Shown here: piece by piece, positions 1 to 6,987 of the stretch
Layout: the number at the start of each line of letters is the position of its first letter
Numbering within the stretch: position 1 is the stretch's first letter
Source: Hadersleviella sp041745395
GTDB taxonomy: Bacteria; Chloroflexota; Anaerolineae; Promineifilales; Promineifilaceae
Assembly: GCA_041745395.1 (NCBI GenBank)
Contig: JBGTIZ010000223.1
Span: 1-19,748, forward strand
Length of the DNA: 19,748 bases
Direction of reading: 5' to 3'
Program-made: the position numbers and the translations under genes
The notes under the pieces: model-generated
The model's database searches: none
Seen by the model: only the letters and a program-made list of their open reading frames with translations
Told to the model about the DNA's origin: nothing

Positions 1-199
1 CCCCCCACGAAGCTAGTCGGTTGAGAAGAGACGCCTTTTGTCAAAAAAAGTACGTTACTGATTCGTGACCACTACATATTCTCCCAATTTTCTCCCCAAA
101 TGTAACCTTTCCCCCGCTTCTGCGTCTAAAGAATGTAAGCAACCAAAACGAGTTGCTTCTCTTGTTGATAAGTTTGAAGTCACACAAAGGAGATTTATC

Positions 200-411
200 A
201 TGATTAAAGCCGCAAACATGGGTCTTGTTGACCGGCCTTGTCCGCACGGTGATTGGCGTCGGTTTGATTATTCTGATTCTGACGGGTACGGTGAACGGTG
301 AACGGTATTTTGGCCTGGATTTTGGGTATTTTGGCCGTCGTTTTCTTGGTGACCAGCGTGGTCAGCTTTTGCCCCCTGTACATGCCGTTTAATTTTTCGA
401 CCAAGCGGTAA
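200..411 (+). pseudogene. DUF2892 (YgaP-like) small membrane protein, frameshifted
   Basis: Read with two frame changes, this encodes a typical DUF2892 protein of about 67 residues. It starts MIKAANMGLVDR in the frame of the ATG at 200, continues as LVRTVIGVGLIILILTGTVN from 237, and ends GILAWILGILAVVFLVTS...FCPLYMPFNFSTKR from 304 to the TAA at 409-411. The family hallmarks are visible: the N-terminal NMG..DR, two hydrophobic helices and the FCPLY motif. The first break is one extra C in the CC at 236-237. The second is a 7-bp tandem duplication (GTGAACG twice, about 291-304); removing one copy restores the frame. A strong AAAGGAG site sits 7 bases before the ATG and a good terminator follows, so the expression signals remain intact. 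As it stands translation stops at the TGA after GYGER. The single-base break could be a sequencing error; the 7-bp duplication is unlikely to be. Confidence 0.8.
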
Positions 412-428
412 GTTGTGTCTAAAAAGTG

Positions 429-475
429 AAAAGCAAAAAGGGAGAAGTGGCATCCACTGCTCCCTTTTTGCTTTT
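429..475. terminator. Bidirectional intrinsic terminator
   Basis: A 16-bp perfect stem (429-444 with 460-475, AAAAGCAAAAAGGGAG and its complement) continues through one mismatch into a 5-bp AGTGG/CCACT stem with a CAT loop. The outer arms are A-rich on one side and T-rich on the other, so either strand has a U-tract. It lies between the DUF2892 pseudogene and the end of the minus-strand lipoprotein gene and would serve both. Confidence 0.85.
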
Positions 476-512
476 GTAAGCGTTCCGCGTCTCAGCCGGT
501 CAGCACTTCAGC

Positions 513-1262
513 TTATCTGCCCGCCACGAGCGTCAACATGCCTTCGCCTACGGTGAGTTGCTTGAGGGTGATGCCGTTGGGGAGTTGGGTGAGGGCACTG
601 TTAATGAGGTTGGTGAGGTTATTGGTGATGCTGGTGAGGAGGGCGGGCGGCACGGCCGTGTTGCCCACCTGTGCCGTCATCACCTGCAACTCGAACTGCC
701 CATTCACTACTGACGGTTGAAACGAAATCTGCACCCGCCCCGCCAGCGGCTGAAGCAAATCCCCTTCAAACGTCACCAAGCCGCCCCGAAAATAGATAAC
801 GCCATCCTGCACGGCCGTGGCTGGGTCTGTCCCTGGCTCTCCACCTAGGCCAAACAACTGCCGCGTCTGCAACGCTAAATTCATCTCCGTTTCCGTGATG
901 ACCAAGCTCACATTCCCCTCCGCATCGGGGCGCAGGGATTGCACCTTTTGGCTCAGATAATCCCTATCTATGCCCGCCGCTTGGAGCGTGGCCTGCGCAT
1001 TGCCGCCCCGCTCCTCCATTTCTGCCGCGATGGTCGCCGCTTGGGTCAAGGCCGCTTCGATAGTCGGTGCGGAACGAGTGGCGAGGTCGCTCGCCTCTTG
1101 GCGCATCGCCTCCAGCGTGGGCGCGGATTGCTCGGCAAACGCCTGCGCTGTGGCGAAGACCGCTTCGGTGTCCGCTTGGCTAGGCAGGGAGAGTCCCCCA
1201 CAGGCGAGAGTGGTCAACAATAAAAAGAGGGCAATGGCTAAGGTGGTCAGGGGTTGATTCAT
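513..1262 (-). CDS. Putative lipoprotein, YpmS/DUF2140-like C-terminal region
   Basis: A 249-residue secreted lipoprotein. The N-terminus is a hydrophobic signal ending in the lipobox TLAC, with Cys21 followed by GG. Residues about 30-100 are Ala/Glu/Thr-rich and look helical. The C-terminal half contains ITETEMNLALQ, FRGGLVTFEGDLLQPLAGRV, VVNGQFELQV and PPALLTSITNNL, an arrangement resembling the YpmS/DUF2140 or DUF2993 lipid-binding-like families. That assignment is by eye and tentative. GGAG lies about 8 bases before the ATG, supporting this start. Two copies of CACGGCCGTG (651 and 810) are inside the gene and encode NTAV and ATAV. It is divergent from the metalloprotease gene and ends about 37 bp from the terminator at 429-475. 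No function can be stated beyond extracytoplasmic and membrane-anchored. Confidence 0.85.
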   Translation of the reverse strand: MNQPLTTLAIALFLLLTTLACGGLSLPSQADTEAVFATAQAFAEQSAPTLEAMRQEASDLATRSAPTIEAALTQAATIAAEMEERGGNAQATLQAAGIDRDYLSQKVQSLRPDAEGNVSLVITETEMNLALQTRQLFGLGGEPGTDPATAVQDGVIYFRGGLVTFEGDLLQPLAGRVQISFQPSVVNGQFELQVMTAQVGNTAVPPALLTSITNNLTNLINSALTQLPNGITLKQLTVGEGMLTLVAGR

Positions 1263-1522
1263 GAGACATCTCCAACGTCTGAATTGTAAATGGTGAATAA
1301 TAAATGATAAATGGTGAATGGTAAATGAGGCCGCTCGGTTCAGCAGTCACTATTTACCATTTATCCTCCCCTATTTCCCATTAATCTGCCGTGAAAGCAA
1401 CGCGCTTTTAAGCGAACGCATAAGAATGAGTAAAAGGTTGGTTGCAGGGATGACTTCTCACTTTTTACTTTTTACTTCTTTCCTATTTATCTCTTGACCC
1501 TATTCCAGCGGTTCGGTAGCAT
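1263..1522. other. Divergent intergenic region with simple repeats
   Basis: The gap between the lipoprotein gene and the metalloprotease gene. It holds degenerate AATGGTGAAT repeats (about 1289-1327); a hairpin pairing AATGGTAAAT (1317-1326) with ATTTACCATT (1352-1361); the composite repeat ATGAGTAAAAGGTTGGTTGC (1426-1445); pyrimidine-rich CTTTTTACTT repeats (1460-1480); and the promoter for the plus-strand gene at its right end. No coding sequence was found in it. Confidence 0.7.
1494..1522 (+). promoter_or_regulatory. Sigma70-like promoter, probably giving a leaderless mRNA
   Basis: TTGACC (1494-1499), a 17-bp spacer and TAGCAT (1517-1522). A transcript starting 6-7 bases past the -10 would begin at about 1529, the A of an ATG. 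No Shine-Dalgarno sequence precedes that ATG. The layout fits leaderless initiation and decides the start codon chosen for the metalloprotease. Confidence 0.5.
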
Positions 1523-1528
1523 GTGCGC

Positions 1529-3373
1529 ATGAATCTAAATCTAAAACCCACGGCCGTGGCCCTCACCCTACTCACCTTTTTTCTGTTGATGCTTATTCTG
1601 CTGGCCGCCCTGCTTTTTCTATGGCAGGAGCGGGAAGCGACCCTGACCCTGGCGGCCACCACCGAGCCACGCGCCGTGGCGGCCGAGGCGACCTTGGTAC
1701 AGGTGATGGCGGAGCAGAGGGAGGGACGCGCCACGTCCACAGCCGTGTTTGCTACCCGCCAAGCCCGCGAAGCTGTTCTGGAAAAGGATCTGAGCCGAAT
1801 GCAGAGCGAACTTGAGCGGTTCGAGCTGGCACTTACGACCGTAGCGAACCACCCACCCCGCCCCAGCACCAGCCAAACCAGCCCCACAGCCACCCCTTTT
1901 CCTGAACAGCCCCAAGTGCGCCTCTTTATCGCTGACCGCTTAGCCACGCGCCACGTCGGGCAACCCGTGACCATTATCGCCTCGGCCACCCACCCTGACG
2001 GCATCACCGTGCTGAATATCGCCGTGGATGGGGAGCCGCTCATCGTGGATTCCCCCGCCGATGTGAGCCTACACACGACCACGGCGCATTGGTTGCCCAC
2101 GGCCGTGGGTGAATACCGCATCACCGCCCTCGCTACGACCTCACGCGGCCGTGCTAGCCAGCCCGTCGCCCTTAACCTCAACATCGTGCCCGCTGAGGCC
2201 GACCTCAACGACGCCTTGCAGGCGCAAATCCTGCAAAATGTGTTAGACCTGCGCGGCCTTGATTTACTCGCGCCTATCGAGACGCAACTCATTTCCCCCG
2301 CGCAGGTTCAGCGACAGTTAGAGGCTGATTTTTTGGCGACAACCACGCTCGACGAGGCGCGGCGCAATATTTTGGTTCTGCGCGGCTTTGACTTTGTGCC
2401 GCGTGGGTTTGATATGGACACGCTCCAGCCGCCTGATTTTGCGGGGGTGGTGGCAGGCTATTATGAACCTGATACCAAGCAGGTGTTTGTGGTTAGGCCA
2501 GATGACGAAGCGGTTATGAATCAGCAATCCCAACTGACGTTGGCGCATGAATTTATGCACGCTTTGCAGGATCAGCATTTTGGCCTGAGTGACTTTGATA
2601 TAAACGACCCCGAAATCAGCAAGGATATTCGGCTGGCGTGGCGGGCATTGGGCGAAGGCGAAGCCGAACTGGTCGAGTTTTTGTATCAGGCGCGGGGGTA
2701 TCTGACGGGGGAGGAGCTAGACGAAAGCGTGCTACTTTATGGCACACCCGAGTTGGGCAATTTGCCCGATTTTTTGGTGAGCGAGTTCAATTTTCCCTAT
2801 GCGCGCGGGTTTGATTTTGTGTACGCGCTGTATCAGCAGGGCGGTTTTCCGGCGGTGGATGCGGCGTGGCAAAATCCTCCCCAATCCACGGAGCAAATTT
2901 TACATCCCGAGAAATATCTAGCGGGAGATGTGCCCCAAGAGGTCGCTCTGCCTGATTTAAGCGGCGCGCTGGGCGAGGGGTGGCAATTTGTACAAGAGAA
3001 TCGGCTGGGGGAGTATTATTTACGGGAGCATTTGCTGTTGCAATTGCCCCGCACGGTCGCGACCACGGCCGCCGCTGGCTGGGGGGGCGATCGTTTTGTG
3101 CTGTATCATCACCCTGAACGGGATGAACTGGTTCTGCTGTTGGGTCTGGTGTGGGACACGGCCGTGGACGATACTGAATTCACGACCGCCTATCAAACCT
3201 ATGCCGCCCAGCAAACTGGAGCCGAAGCCACGGCCGTGGACGCGACCACTACCTGCTGGCTGGGCGCGGCCGAGCAAATTTGTCTCCAAAACACGGCCGT
3301 GGGTCATTTTATTCTGCGTGTACCAGATGAGGCATTGGGCACGGCCGTGTTAAACGCCCTGCCCACACGGTAG
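1529..3373 (+). CDS. Membrane-anchored zinc metalloprotease with Ig-like domain
   Basis: About 614 residues. Visible in order: one N-terminal membrane helix (about 12-31); an Ala/Glu-rich, probably coiled segment (about 35-100); a Pro/Thr/Ser-rich linker; an Ig-like beta domain (about 128-220); and a metallopeptidase domain. The catalytic motif is AHEFMHALQDQHF, with HEFMH at about 340-344. A downstream ALGEGEAELVEF supplies the likely third Glu ligand, as in gluzincin-type enzymes. The upstream VAGYYEPDTKQVFVV fits the same uncharacterised family of HExxH proteins. The catalytic part should face outward, tethered by the N-terminal helix. The ATG at 1529 is preferred over an in-frame GTG at 1523 because the GTG touches the putative -10 box. 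The gene holds six exact CACGGCCGTG copies, four of them between 3157 and 3349, plus CACAGCCGTG at 1738 that still encodes TAV. The substrate is unknown. Confidence 0.85.
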   Translation: MNLNLKPTAVALTLLTFFLLMLILLAALLFLWQEREATLTLAATTEPRAVAAEATLVQVMAEQREGRATSTAVFATRQAREAVLEKDLSRMQSELERFELALTTVANHPPRPSTSQTSPTATPFPEQPQVRLFIADRLATRHVGQPVTIIASATHPDGITVLNIAVDGEPLIVDSPADVSLHTTTAHWLPTAVGEYRITALATTSRGRASQPVALNLNIVPAEADLNDALQAQILQNVLDLRGLDLLAPIETQLISPAQVQRQLEADFLATTTLDEARRNILVLRGFDFVPRGFDMDTLQPPDFAGVVAGYYEPDTKQVFVVRPDDEAVMNQQSQLTLAHEFMHALQDQHFGLSDFDINDPEISKDIRLAWRALGEGEAELVEFLYQARGYLTGEELDESVLLYGTPELGNLPDFLVSEFNFPYARGFDFVYALYQQGGFPAVDAAWQNPPQSTEQILHPEKYLAGDVPQEVALPDLSGALGEGWQFVQENRLGEYYLREHLLLQLPRTVATTAAAGWGGDRFVLYHHPERDELVLLLGLVWDTAVDDTEFTTAYQTYAAQQTGAEATAVDATTTCWLGAAEQICLQNTAVGHFILRVPDEALGTAVLNALPTR

Positions 3374-3382
3374 TAACCTAAA

Positions 3383-3404
3383 TTGGTTCAATCTCCAGAA
3401 CCAA
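3383..3404 (+). terminator. Weak hairpin after the metalloprotease gene
   Basis: TTGGTTC (3383-3389) pairs with GAACCAA (3398-3404) around an 8-base loop, 10 bases after the stop codon. The following AAAAATTTCT is a poor U-tract, so termination here is uncertain. Confidence 0.35.
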
Positions 3405-3493
3405 AAAATTTCTCCCAGCCATAACTTCCGCTATACTAGCCCCCTATCACATCTCAAAGAGCCATTGACTAACAAGAGGAGAGATTTTTCCCT

Positions 3494-3829
3494 ATGGACA
3501 AACCAAGCTACACTCCCACAGGCATCACGGGCGACCGTACCGCCCGCACCCTCACCATAAGCTGGGCCGACGGCCAACAATCTGTTTACCCCTACGATGG
3601 ACTCCGCGCCGTCTGCCCCTGTGTCACTTGCAAAGGCGGCCACGCGCAAATGGGCACGCCCGCCAACCCCTGCACCGTGCGCGATACCCCCGCCTCTAAT
3701 TTGGCTTTGCTGGGCATTCACCAGCAGGGCACATACGCCATCCAACTGGCGTGGAGCGATGGGCACGACACGGGCATTTACACGTGGCAATACCTGCGCC
3801 AAGCGGATCCCGCCAACTGCCCTTCCTAA
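3494..3829 (+). CDS. DUF971 / GBBH-like N-terminal domain protein
   Basis: A 111-residue single-domain protein. It has the standard layout of the family: TARTLTISWADGQQSVYPYDGLRAVCPCVTCKGGH, then a variable loop, then LALLGIHQQGTYAIQLAWSDGHDTGIYTWQYLR. The same domain forms the N-terminus of gamma-butyrobetaine hydroxylase and the C-terminus of some Mrp/HCF101-type Fe-S carrier proteins. The clustered CPCVTC cysteines (with downstream His) probably bind metal. Stand-alone versions are common and of unsettled function, often linked by context to Fe-S assembly, but nothing in this window confirms that role. AGAGGAG lies about 11 bases before the ATG. A TATACT at 3432-3437 could be a -10 box. 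This is one of the few genes here with no CACGGCCGTG. Confidence 0.88.
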   Translation: MDKPSYTPTGITGDRTARTLTISWADGQQSVYPYDGLRAVCPCVTCKGGHAQMGTPANPCTVRDTPASNLALLGIHQQGTYAIQLAWSDGHDTGIYTWQYLRQADPANCPS

Positions 3830-3857
3830 CAGCCGACAGCAGTCGCAACTGAAAACA

Positions 3858-3894
3858 AAAAGGTGAGAAGTTGTCCAACAACTTCTCACCTTTT
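3858..3894. terminator. Perfect bidirectional terminator between convergent genes
   Basis: A 17-bp perfect inverted repeat (AAAAGGTGAGAAGTTGT at 3858-3874 and its complement at 3878-3894) with a 3-base CCA loop. A/T tails on both sides make it competent in both directions. It separates the DUF971 gene from the converging HlyD-like gene. The arms have the same AAAGTGAGAAGT vocabulary as the intergenic simple repeats seen elsewhere. Confidence 0.9.
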
Positions 3895-3931
3895 ACTTCT
3901 CACTCTTAACTTCCTACTTCGTGCCTAACGC

Positions 3932-5380
3932 CTAGTCATCCACATTCACAAACGCCGTCATCCCCCAGCGCAACGGCAAACTCGACACCGCCTCCAGCGC
4001 AATCTCCACCTCATACACCACATCCCCCTGTGACAAACCGGGCAACAGCCCAATACGCGTCACCGATCCCGTCACCGTTTCGTTAGGAATCGCGTCAAAG
4101 CTGATAGACACATCTGCCCCTTCAGACACGGCCGCGATATCTAGCTCTGTCAAATCCGTGGTGCGCACCAGCCAATCAGACAAATTCGCCAACGTGGCGA
4201 CCGCTTGCCCCGACCCCACAATTGCGCCTAAATTAACGGGAATCGTCGTTATCGTGCCGTCATACGGAGCGACCAGCGTCGCCCGCACCAGAGCGACCTG
4301 GGCCGACGCCAGCGCGGCCTCCGCTGTAGCAACCGCCGCTTCCGCTTGGGCGACCGCCGCTTCCGCTTGTACCACGCCTGCGCGGGCTATTTCCACGCCA
4401 GCCTCAGCTTGGGTCACGCCTGCTTCCGCTTGGGCGATTTGCTCGGCCGTGGGGCCAGCCAGCAATAAATCTAACTGGGCTTGGGCAATATCCCGCTGAG
4501 CCAGAGCCACCCCAACGCCACCTTGTGCCGCCTGCTGTTGCGCGGTCGTCGCGCCTGAGCGAAGCTGGGCCTCTTGCGCCTGCGCCGCATTTAACTGGAG
4601 CCGCGCCGCTTCTAACTGCGCCCGCGTCTGCTCTTCAACCGGGCCATAACCGGGGCACACCTCGCTCCCGTCGGGCAGTTCAAAACAGCCGTCAATGATG
4701 CTGTCATACGCTTCTTCAAGGGCACGCACTTGGGCAAAGGCGGCGGCAACTTGCGCCTCGGCGGCGTTGACTTGCGCCTCTGTGCCGATGTTTAACTGCT
4801 GGTCACGTTGTCCCACGGCGCGGGTAATGCCCGCTTCGGCGGCGCGCACGTTGGCTTCCGCCGCTTCGATTTGTGCGGGACGAGGGCCAGCCACGGTCAG
4901 AGCCAGATTGGCTTCAGCGGCGGTGACTTGTGCTTCGGCGGAGGTGACTCTTCGTTCAGCAAGGGTGAGCTGGGTGCGGGCTGATTCTAAAGCGGCCTGT
5001 TGGGAGGCGAGCCGCGCCTCGCCCTGCTGGACGATAAGCTGGATGTCGGTATCGTTCAGCCGCAGGAGTGGGTCGCCCGCCTGTACGGTGTCCCCTTCGC
5101 TGACCAAAATCTCGACCACTTCGCCGCTAATTTGGAAGGATAGGTTGGTAAATTGAATGGGTTCGACCACTCCTTCGGCGAGGACGCCGGTGGGAAGGGT
5201 GGGGGCAGACACGGCCGTGTTCTCCCCTTGCACGGCCGTGTTGCCATTATCCACAGCCGTCGTTGACCCCGTTTCCCCGCCACAGGCCACCAAAAACGCC
5301 AGCAAAAGTAAAGCCATCAACCCGCTTCTTAAAAGGTTTGGTTTCATTAAAGTTAGAAATTTTTGCATTGATAGATGCAT
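3932..5380 (-). CDS. HlyD/MacA-like membrane fusion lipoprotein (copy B)
   Basis: About 482 residues from the ATG at 5380, chosen because AGAGGAGAG precedes it at proper spacing; a longer frame would overlap the upstream gene. The signal peptide ends LLAFLVAC with Cys33 as lipidation site. A linker follows (about 39-62) with three TAV units. Then come the first lipoyl half (about 72-110, with SEGDTVQAGDPLLRL), a very long Ala/Glu coiled-coil hairpin (about 110-361), the second lipoyl half (about 366-398) and a beta-barrel (about 399-476). The hairpin carries a Cys-bracketed loop, C232 to C242. It would join the extracytoplasmic part of an ABC exporter to its partner. It lies 16 bp after copy A, and both end in LPLRWGMT(A/S)FVNVD, so they are tandem duplicates. 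The substrate is unknown. Confidence 0.88.
   Translation of the reverse strand: MHLSMQKFLTLMKPNLLRSGLMALLLLAFLVACGGETGSTTAVDNGNTAVQGENTAVSAPTLPTGVLAEGVVEPIQFTNLSFQISGEVVEILVSEGDTVQAGDPLLRLNDTDIQLIVQQGEARLASQQAALESARTQLTLAERRVTSAEAQVTAAEANLALTVAGPRPAQIEAAEANVRAAEAGITRAVGQRDQQLNIGTEAQVNAAEAQVAAAFAQVRALEEAYDSIIDGCFELPDGSEVCPGYGPVEEQTRAQLEAARLQLNAAQAQEAQLRSGATTAQQQAAQGGVGVALAQRDIAQAQLDLLLAGPTAEQIAQAEAGVTQAEAGVEIARAGVVQAEAAVAQAEAAVATAEAALASAQVALVRATLVAPYDGTITTIPVNLGAIVGSGQAVATLANLSDWLVRTTDLTELDIAAVSEGADVSISFDAIPNETVTGSVTRIGLLPGLSQGDVVYEVEIALEAVSSLPLRWGMTAFVNVDD
4286..4432 (-). repeat. 21-bp tandem repeats encoding coiled-coil heptads
   Basis: Seven consecutive 21-bp units within HlyD-like copy B encode seven-residue repeats: QAEAGVT, QAEAGVE, IARAGVV, QAEAAVA, QAEAAVA, TAEAALA, SAQVALV. 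At DNA level the unit reads roughly GCTTCCGCTTGGGCGACCGCC on the plus strand. Such a run could expand or contract in steps of one heptad and so change hairpin length without a frameshift. Confidence 0.75.
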
Positions 5381-5396
5381 GACAGTTCTCTCCTCT

Positions 5397-6758
5397 CTAT
5401 TGGCCCGTATCCACATTGACAAACGAGGTCATTCCCCACCGCAGAGGCAAGCCTTGGTCATCGTCCACATCAATGTCCACCCGATAAGTCACATCCCCTA
5501 GCACAAGCGCCGATTCTTTGGCGATGTCGCTCACCGTACCTGTGAGCCGTTCGCCGGGGAATGCATCCACCGTAATTTCGACGGGGAAGCCAATGGCGAT
5601 AGCGACCACATTTAGCTCTGTTAGGTCGTTTGTTTCCACGCGCCAGCCGCTAAAATCAGCCAGCGTGAGTATCGGCACACCCGGTTGCACCACCTCGTTG
5701 ACTTTGACCGTTACCTCCGCGACCGTGCCCGCAAAAGGAGCAACAAGGCGCGTTCTGTCCAGCGCGGCTTGCGCTTGGGCGATCCGCAATTCAGCCTCTG
5801 TCAGAGCCGTTTGCGCTTGCACCAGCCCCGCTTCCGCCTGCTGGATGCGTATTTCCGCCTCCGCCACGCTGTTTTGAGCACGAGTCACTTCTGTTTGAGC
5901 GATGGCGATTTGCTCCTCACGGGTGCCGGCCAAAAGCAGGTTGAGATTCGCTTGGGAGACATCCCGCTGGGCGATGGACGCGCCCACGCTCCCTTCGGCC
6001 GCTTGTTGCTCGGCCGTGGTGGGGCCGCTTCGCAGTTCGTCTAGTCTGGCTTGCGCCGCCTGCACGTTGGCGAGCGCGGCGTTGAGCTGGAGCTGGGCTT
6101 GATTAACCTGAGTTTCCGACGCTTCGTTTAGGACAAGTTGGTCGCGCCGAATTTGCAACGGAACCACGGCAGAGTTGGCCGCCGCTAGGTCCGCTTCGGC
6201 CGCTTGAATCTGGGCAGAAGTGGCTCCTTCGAGGGCGGCATTACGTGCGCCCGCCGCCTGTTGCACGCCCGCATTAGCGGCAGCGACTTGGCTCTCGCTG
6301 AGCAGAATTTGGGTGTCGGTCGCGCCTGATTCGAGCAGAGCGACTTGGGCTTCGGCGGTGCGTATGCCGGCGTTAGCCGCCTCGAGGCCCGCTTGGGCAG
6401 AGACGATATTAGCCTCGGCCGTGGTGATGTTGGCCTCGGCCTGGCGCCGTCCCGCTTCCGCTTGGGTGAGGGCTAGCTCTTGGTCGGTGGCGTCAAGCTG
6501 AAGGAGCAGATCGCCAGCGGCGACGGTTTGCCCCGCGCTGACGGGAATTTCGGCCACGCGACCGCCTGCTTGGAGGGCGAGATTGGCAAAATCAAGGGGC
6601 ACGATGCGCCCTTCGGCGGATACGGTGTCCGCGCCGATGTCTACGGTGATGGTGTTGATGTCCACGGCCGTGGTCGGGGTTGGGGTCTCGCTGTTGGCAC
6701 ACGCGCTAAGGGTGAACAAGGCGAGTAGCAGTAAACCGATGATGGCTCTATGTTTCAT
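5397..6758 (-). CDS. HlyD/MacA-like membrane fusion lipoprotein (copy A)
   Basis: About 453 residues. The ATG at 6758 is preferred because GGAG ends 8 bases before it; the in-frame GTG at 6765-6767 overlaps that GGAG. The signal peptide ends ALFTLSAC with Cys20 as lipidation site, followed by the short Thr/Pro linker SETPTPTTAV. The lipoyl half (GGRVAEIPVSAGQTVAAGDLLLQL), a long Ala/Glu coiled-coil hairpin, the second lipoyl half (LVAPFAGTVAEVTVKVNEVV) and a beta-barrel ending RWGMTSFVNVDTGQ follow the family order. It lacks the Cys-bracketed tip loop of copy B. It is the first gene of a two-gene unit with copy B and lies about 230 bp downstream of the ATPase genes. It holds one exact CACGGCCGTG (6663) and three CTCGGCCGTG-type relatives. 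Confidence 0.88.
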   Translation of the reverse strand: MKHRAIIGLLLLALFTLSACANSETPTPTTAVDINTITVDIGADTVSAEGRIVPLDFANLALQAGGRVAEIPVSAGQTVAAGDLLLQLDATDQELALTQAEAGRRQAEANITTAEANIVSAQAGLEAANAGIRTAEAQVALLESGATDTQILLSESQVAAANAGVQQAAGARNAALEGATSAQIQAAEADLAAANSAVVPLQIRRDQLVLNEASETQVNQAQLQLNAALANVQAAQARLDELRSGPTTAEQQAAEGSVGASIAQRDVSQANLNLLLAGTREEQIAIAQTEVTRAQNSVAEAEIRIQQAEAGLVQAQTALTEAELRIAQAQAALDRTRLVAPFAGTVAEVTVKVNEVVQPGVPILTLADFSGWRVETNDLTELNVVAIAIGFPVEITVDAFPGERLTGTVSDIAKESALVLGDVTYRVDIDVDDDQGLPLRWGMTSFVNVDTGQ

Positions 6759-6778
6759 ACTGGTCACTCCACTGTTTT

Positions 6779-6818
6779 GAATGGTGAATGGTGAATGGTG
6801 AATAGCTAATGGTGAATG
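6779..6818. repeat. AATGGTGA simple-sequence repeat
   Basis: Tandem, slightly degenerate 8-bp units (AATGGTGA) with an interrupting AATAGCTA, lying in the leader of HlyD-like copy A. The same vocabulary occurs at 1289-1327 and about 7775-7790. Confidence 0.7.
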
Positions 6819-6914
6819 AGACCTTGCCCTCCACCACGTATGTTTCTACGGAACGACGCTAATGTGTGTGGCGCACGTTAGTCAGAATTTAGTTGAAACA
6901 GCGGCGCGGGTCAC

Positions 6915-6955
6915 GTTATTGGGGGTGACTCAGACACTTGTCTAACGGTCGTTAG
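6915..6955 (-). promoter_or_regulatory. Candidate promoter and TetR-type operator for the HlyD-like genes
   Basis: A perfect dyad CTAACG-GT-CGTTAG occupies 6942-6955. On the minus strand it overlaps TAGACA (6939-6944), which could be a -35 element, followed after 18 bp by AATAAC (6915-6920) as a weak -10. An imperfect second dyad, CTAATGTG...CACGTTAG, lies further downstream at about 6859-6882. Short-spaced dyads over a promoter are typical of TetR-family operators. No TetR gene is present in the window, so the regulator is unknown. Confidence 0.4.
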
Positions 6956-6987
6956 GTTGGATTAGAGCGGGTCAACTCATTTGCCAA

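Noticed and set aside
1..199. A gene or clear promoter before the DUF2892 pseudogene
   Set aside because: Short open frames on both strands have no motifs, and no -35/-10 pair with proper spacing stood out; only the RBS at 187-193 is convincing.
1483..2292. A 269-codon open frame antisense to the metalloprotease gene
   Set aside because: It lies opposite a well-supported domain-bearing gene, has Arg/Ser-rich composition with no recognisable motif, and is a by-product of the codon use of the real gene.
3858..3894. Small mobile element (MITE) suggested by the perfect inverted repeat
   Set aside because: A 17-bp stem with a 3-base loop between convergent genes is better explained as a terminator; no target-site duplication was seen.
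5381..5422. Extended start for HlyD-like copy B
   Set aside because: It would overlap the upstream gene and put charged residues before the signal peptide; the ATG at 5380 has AGAGGAGAG upstream.
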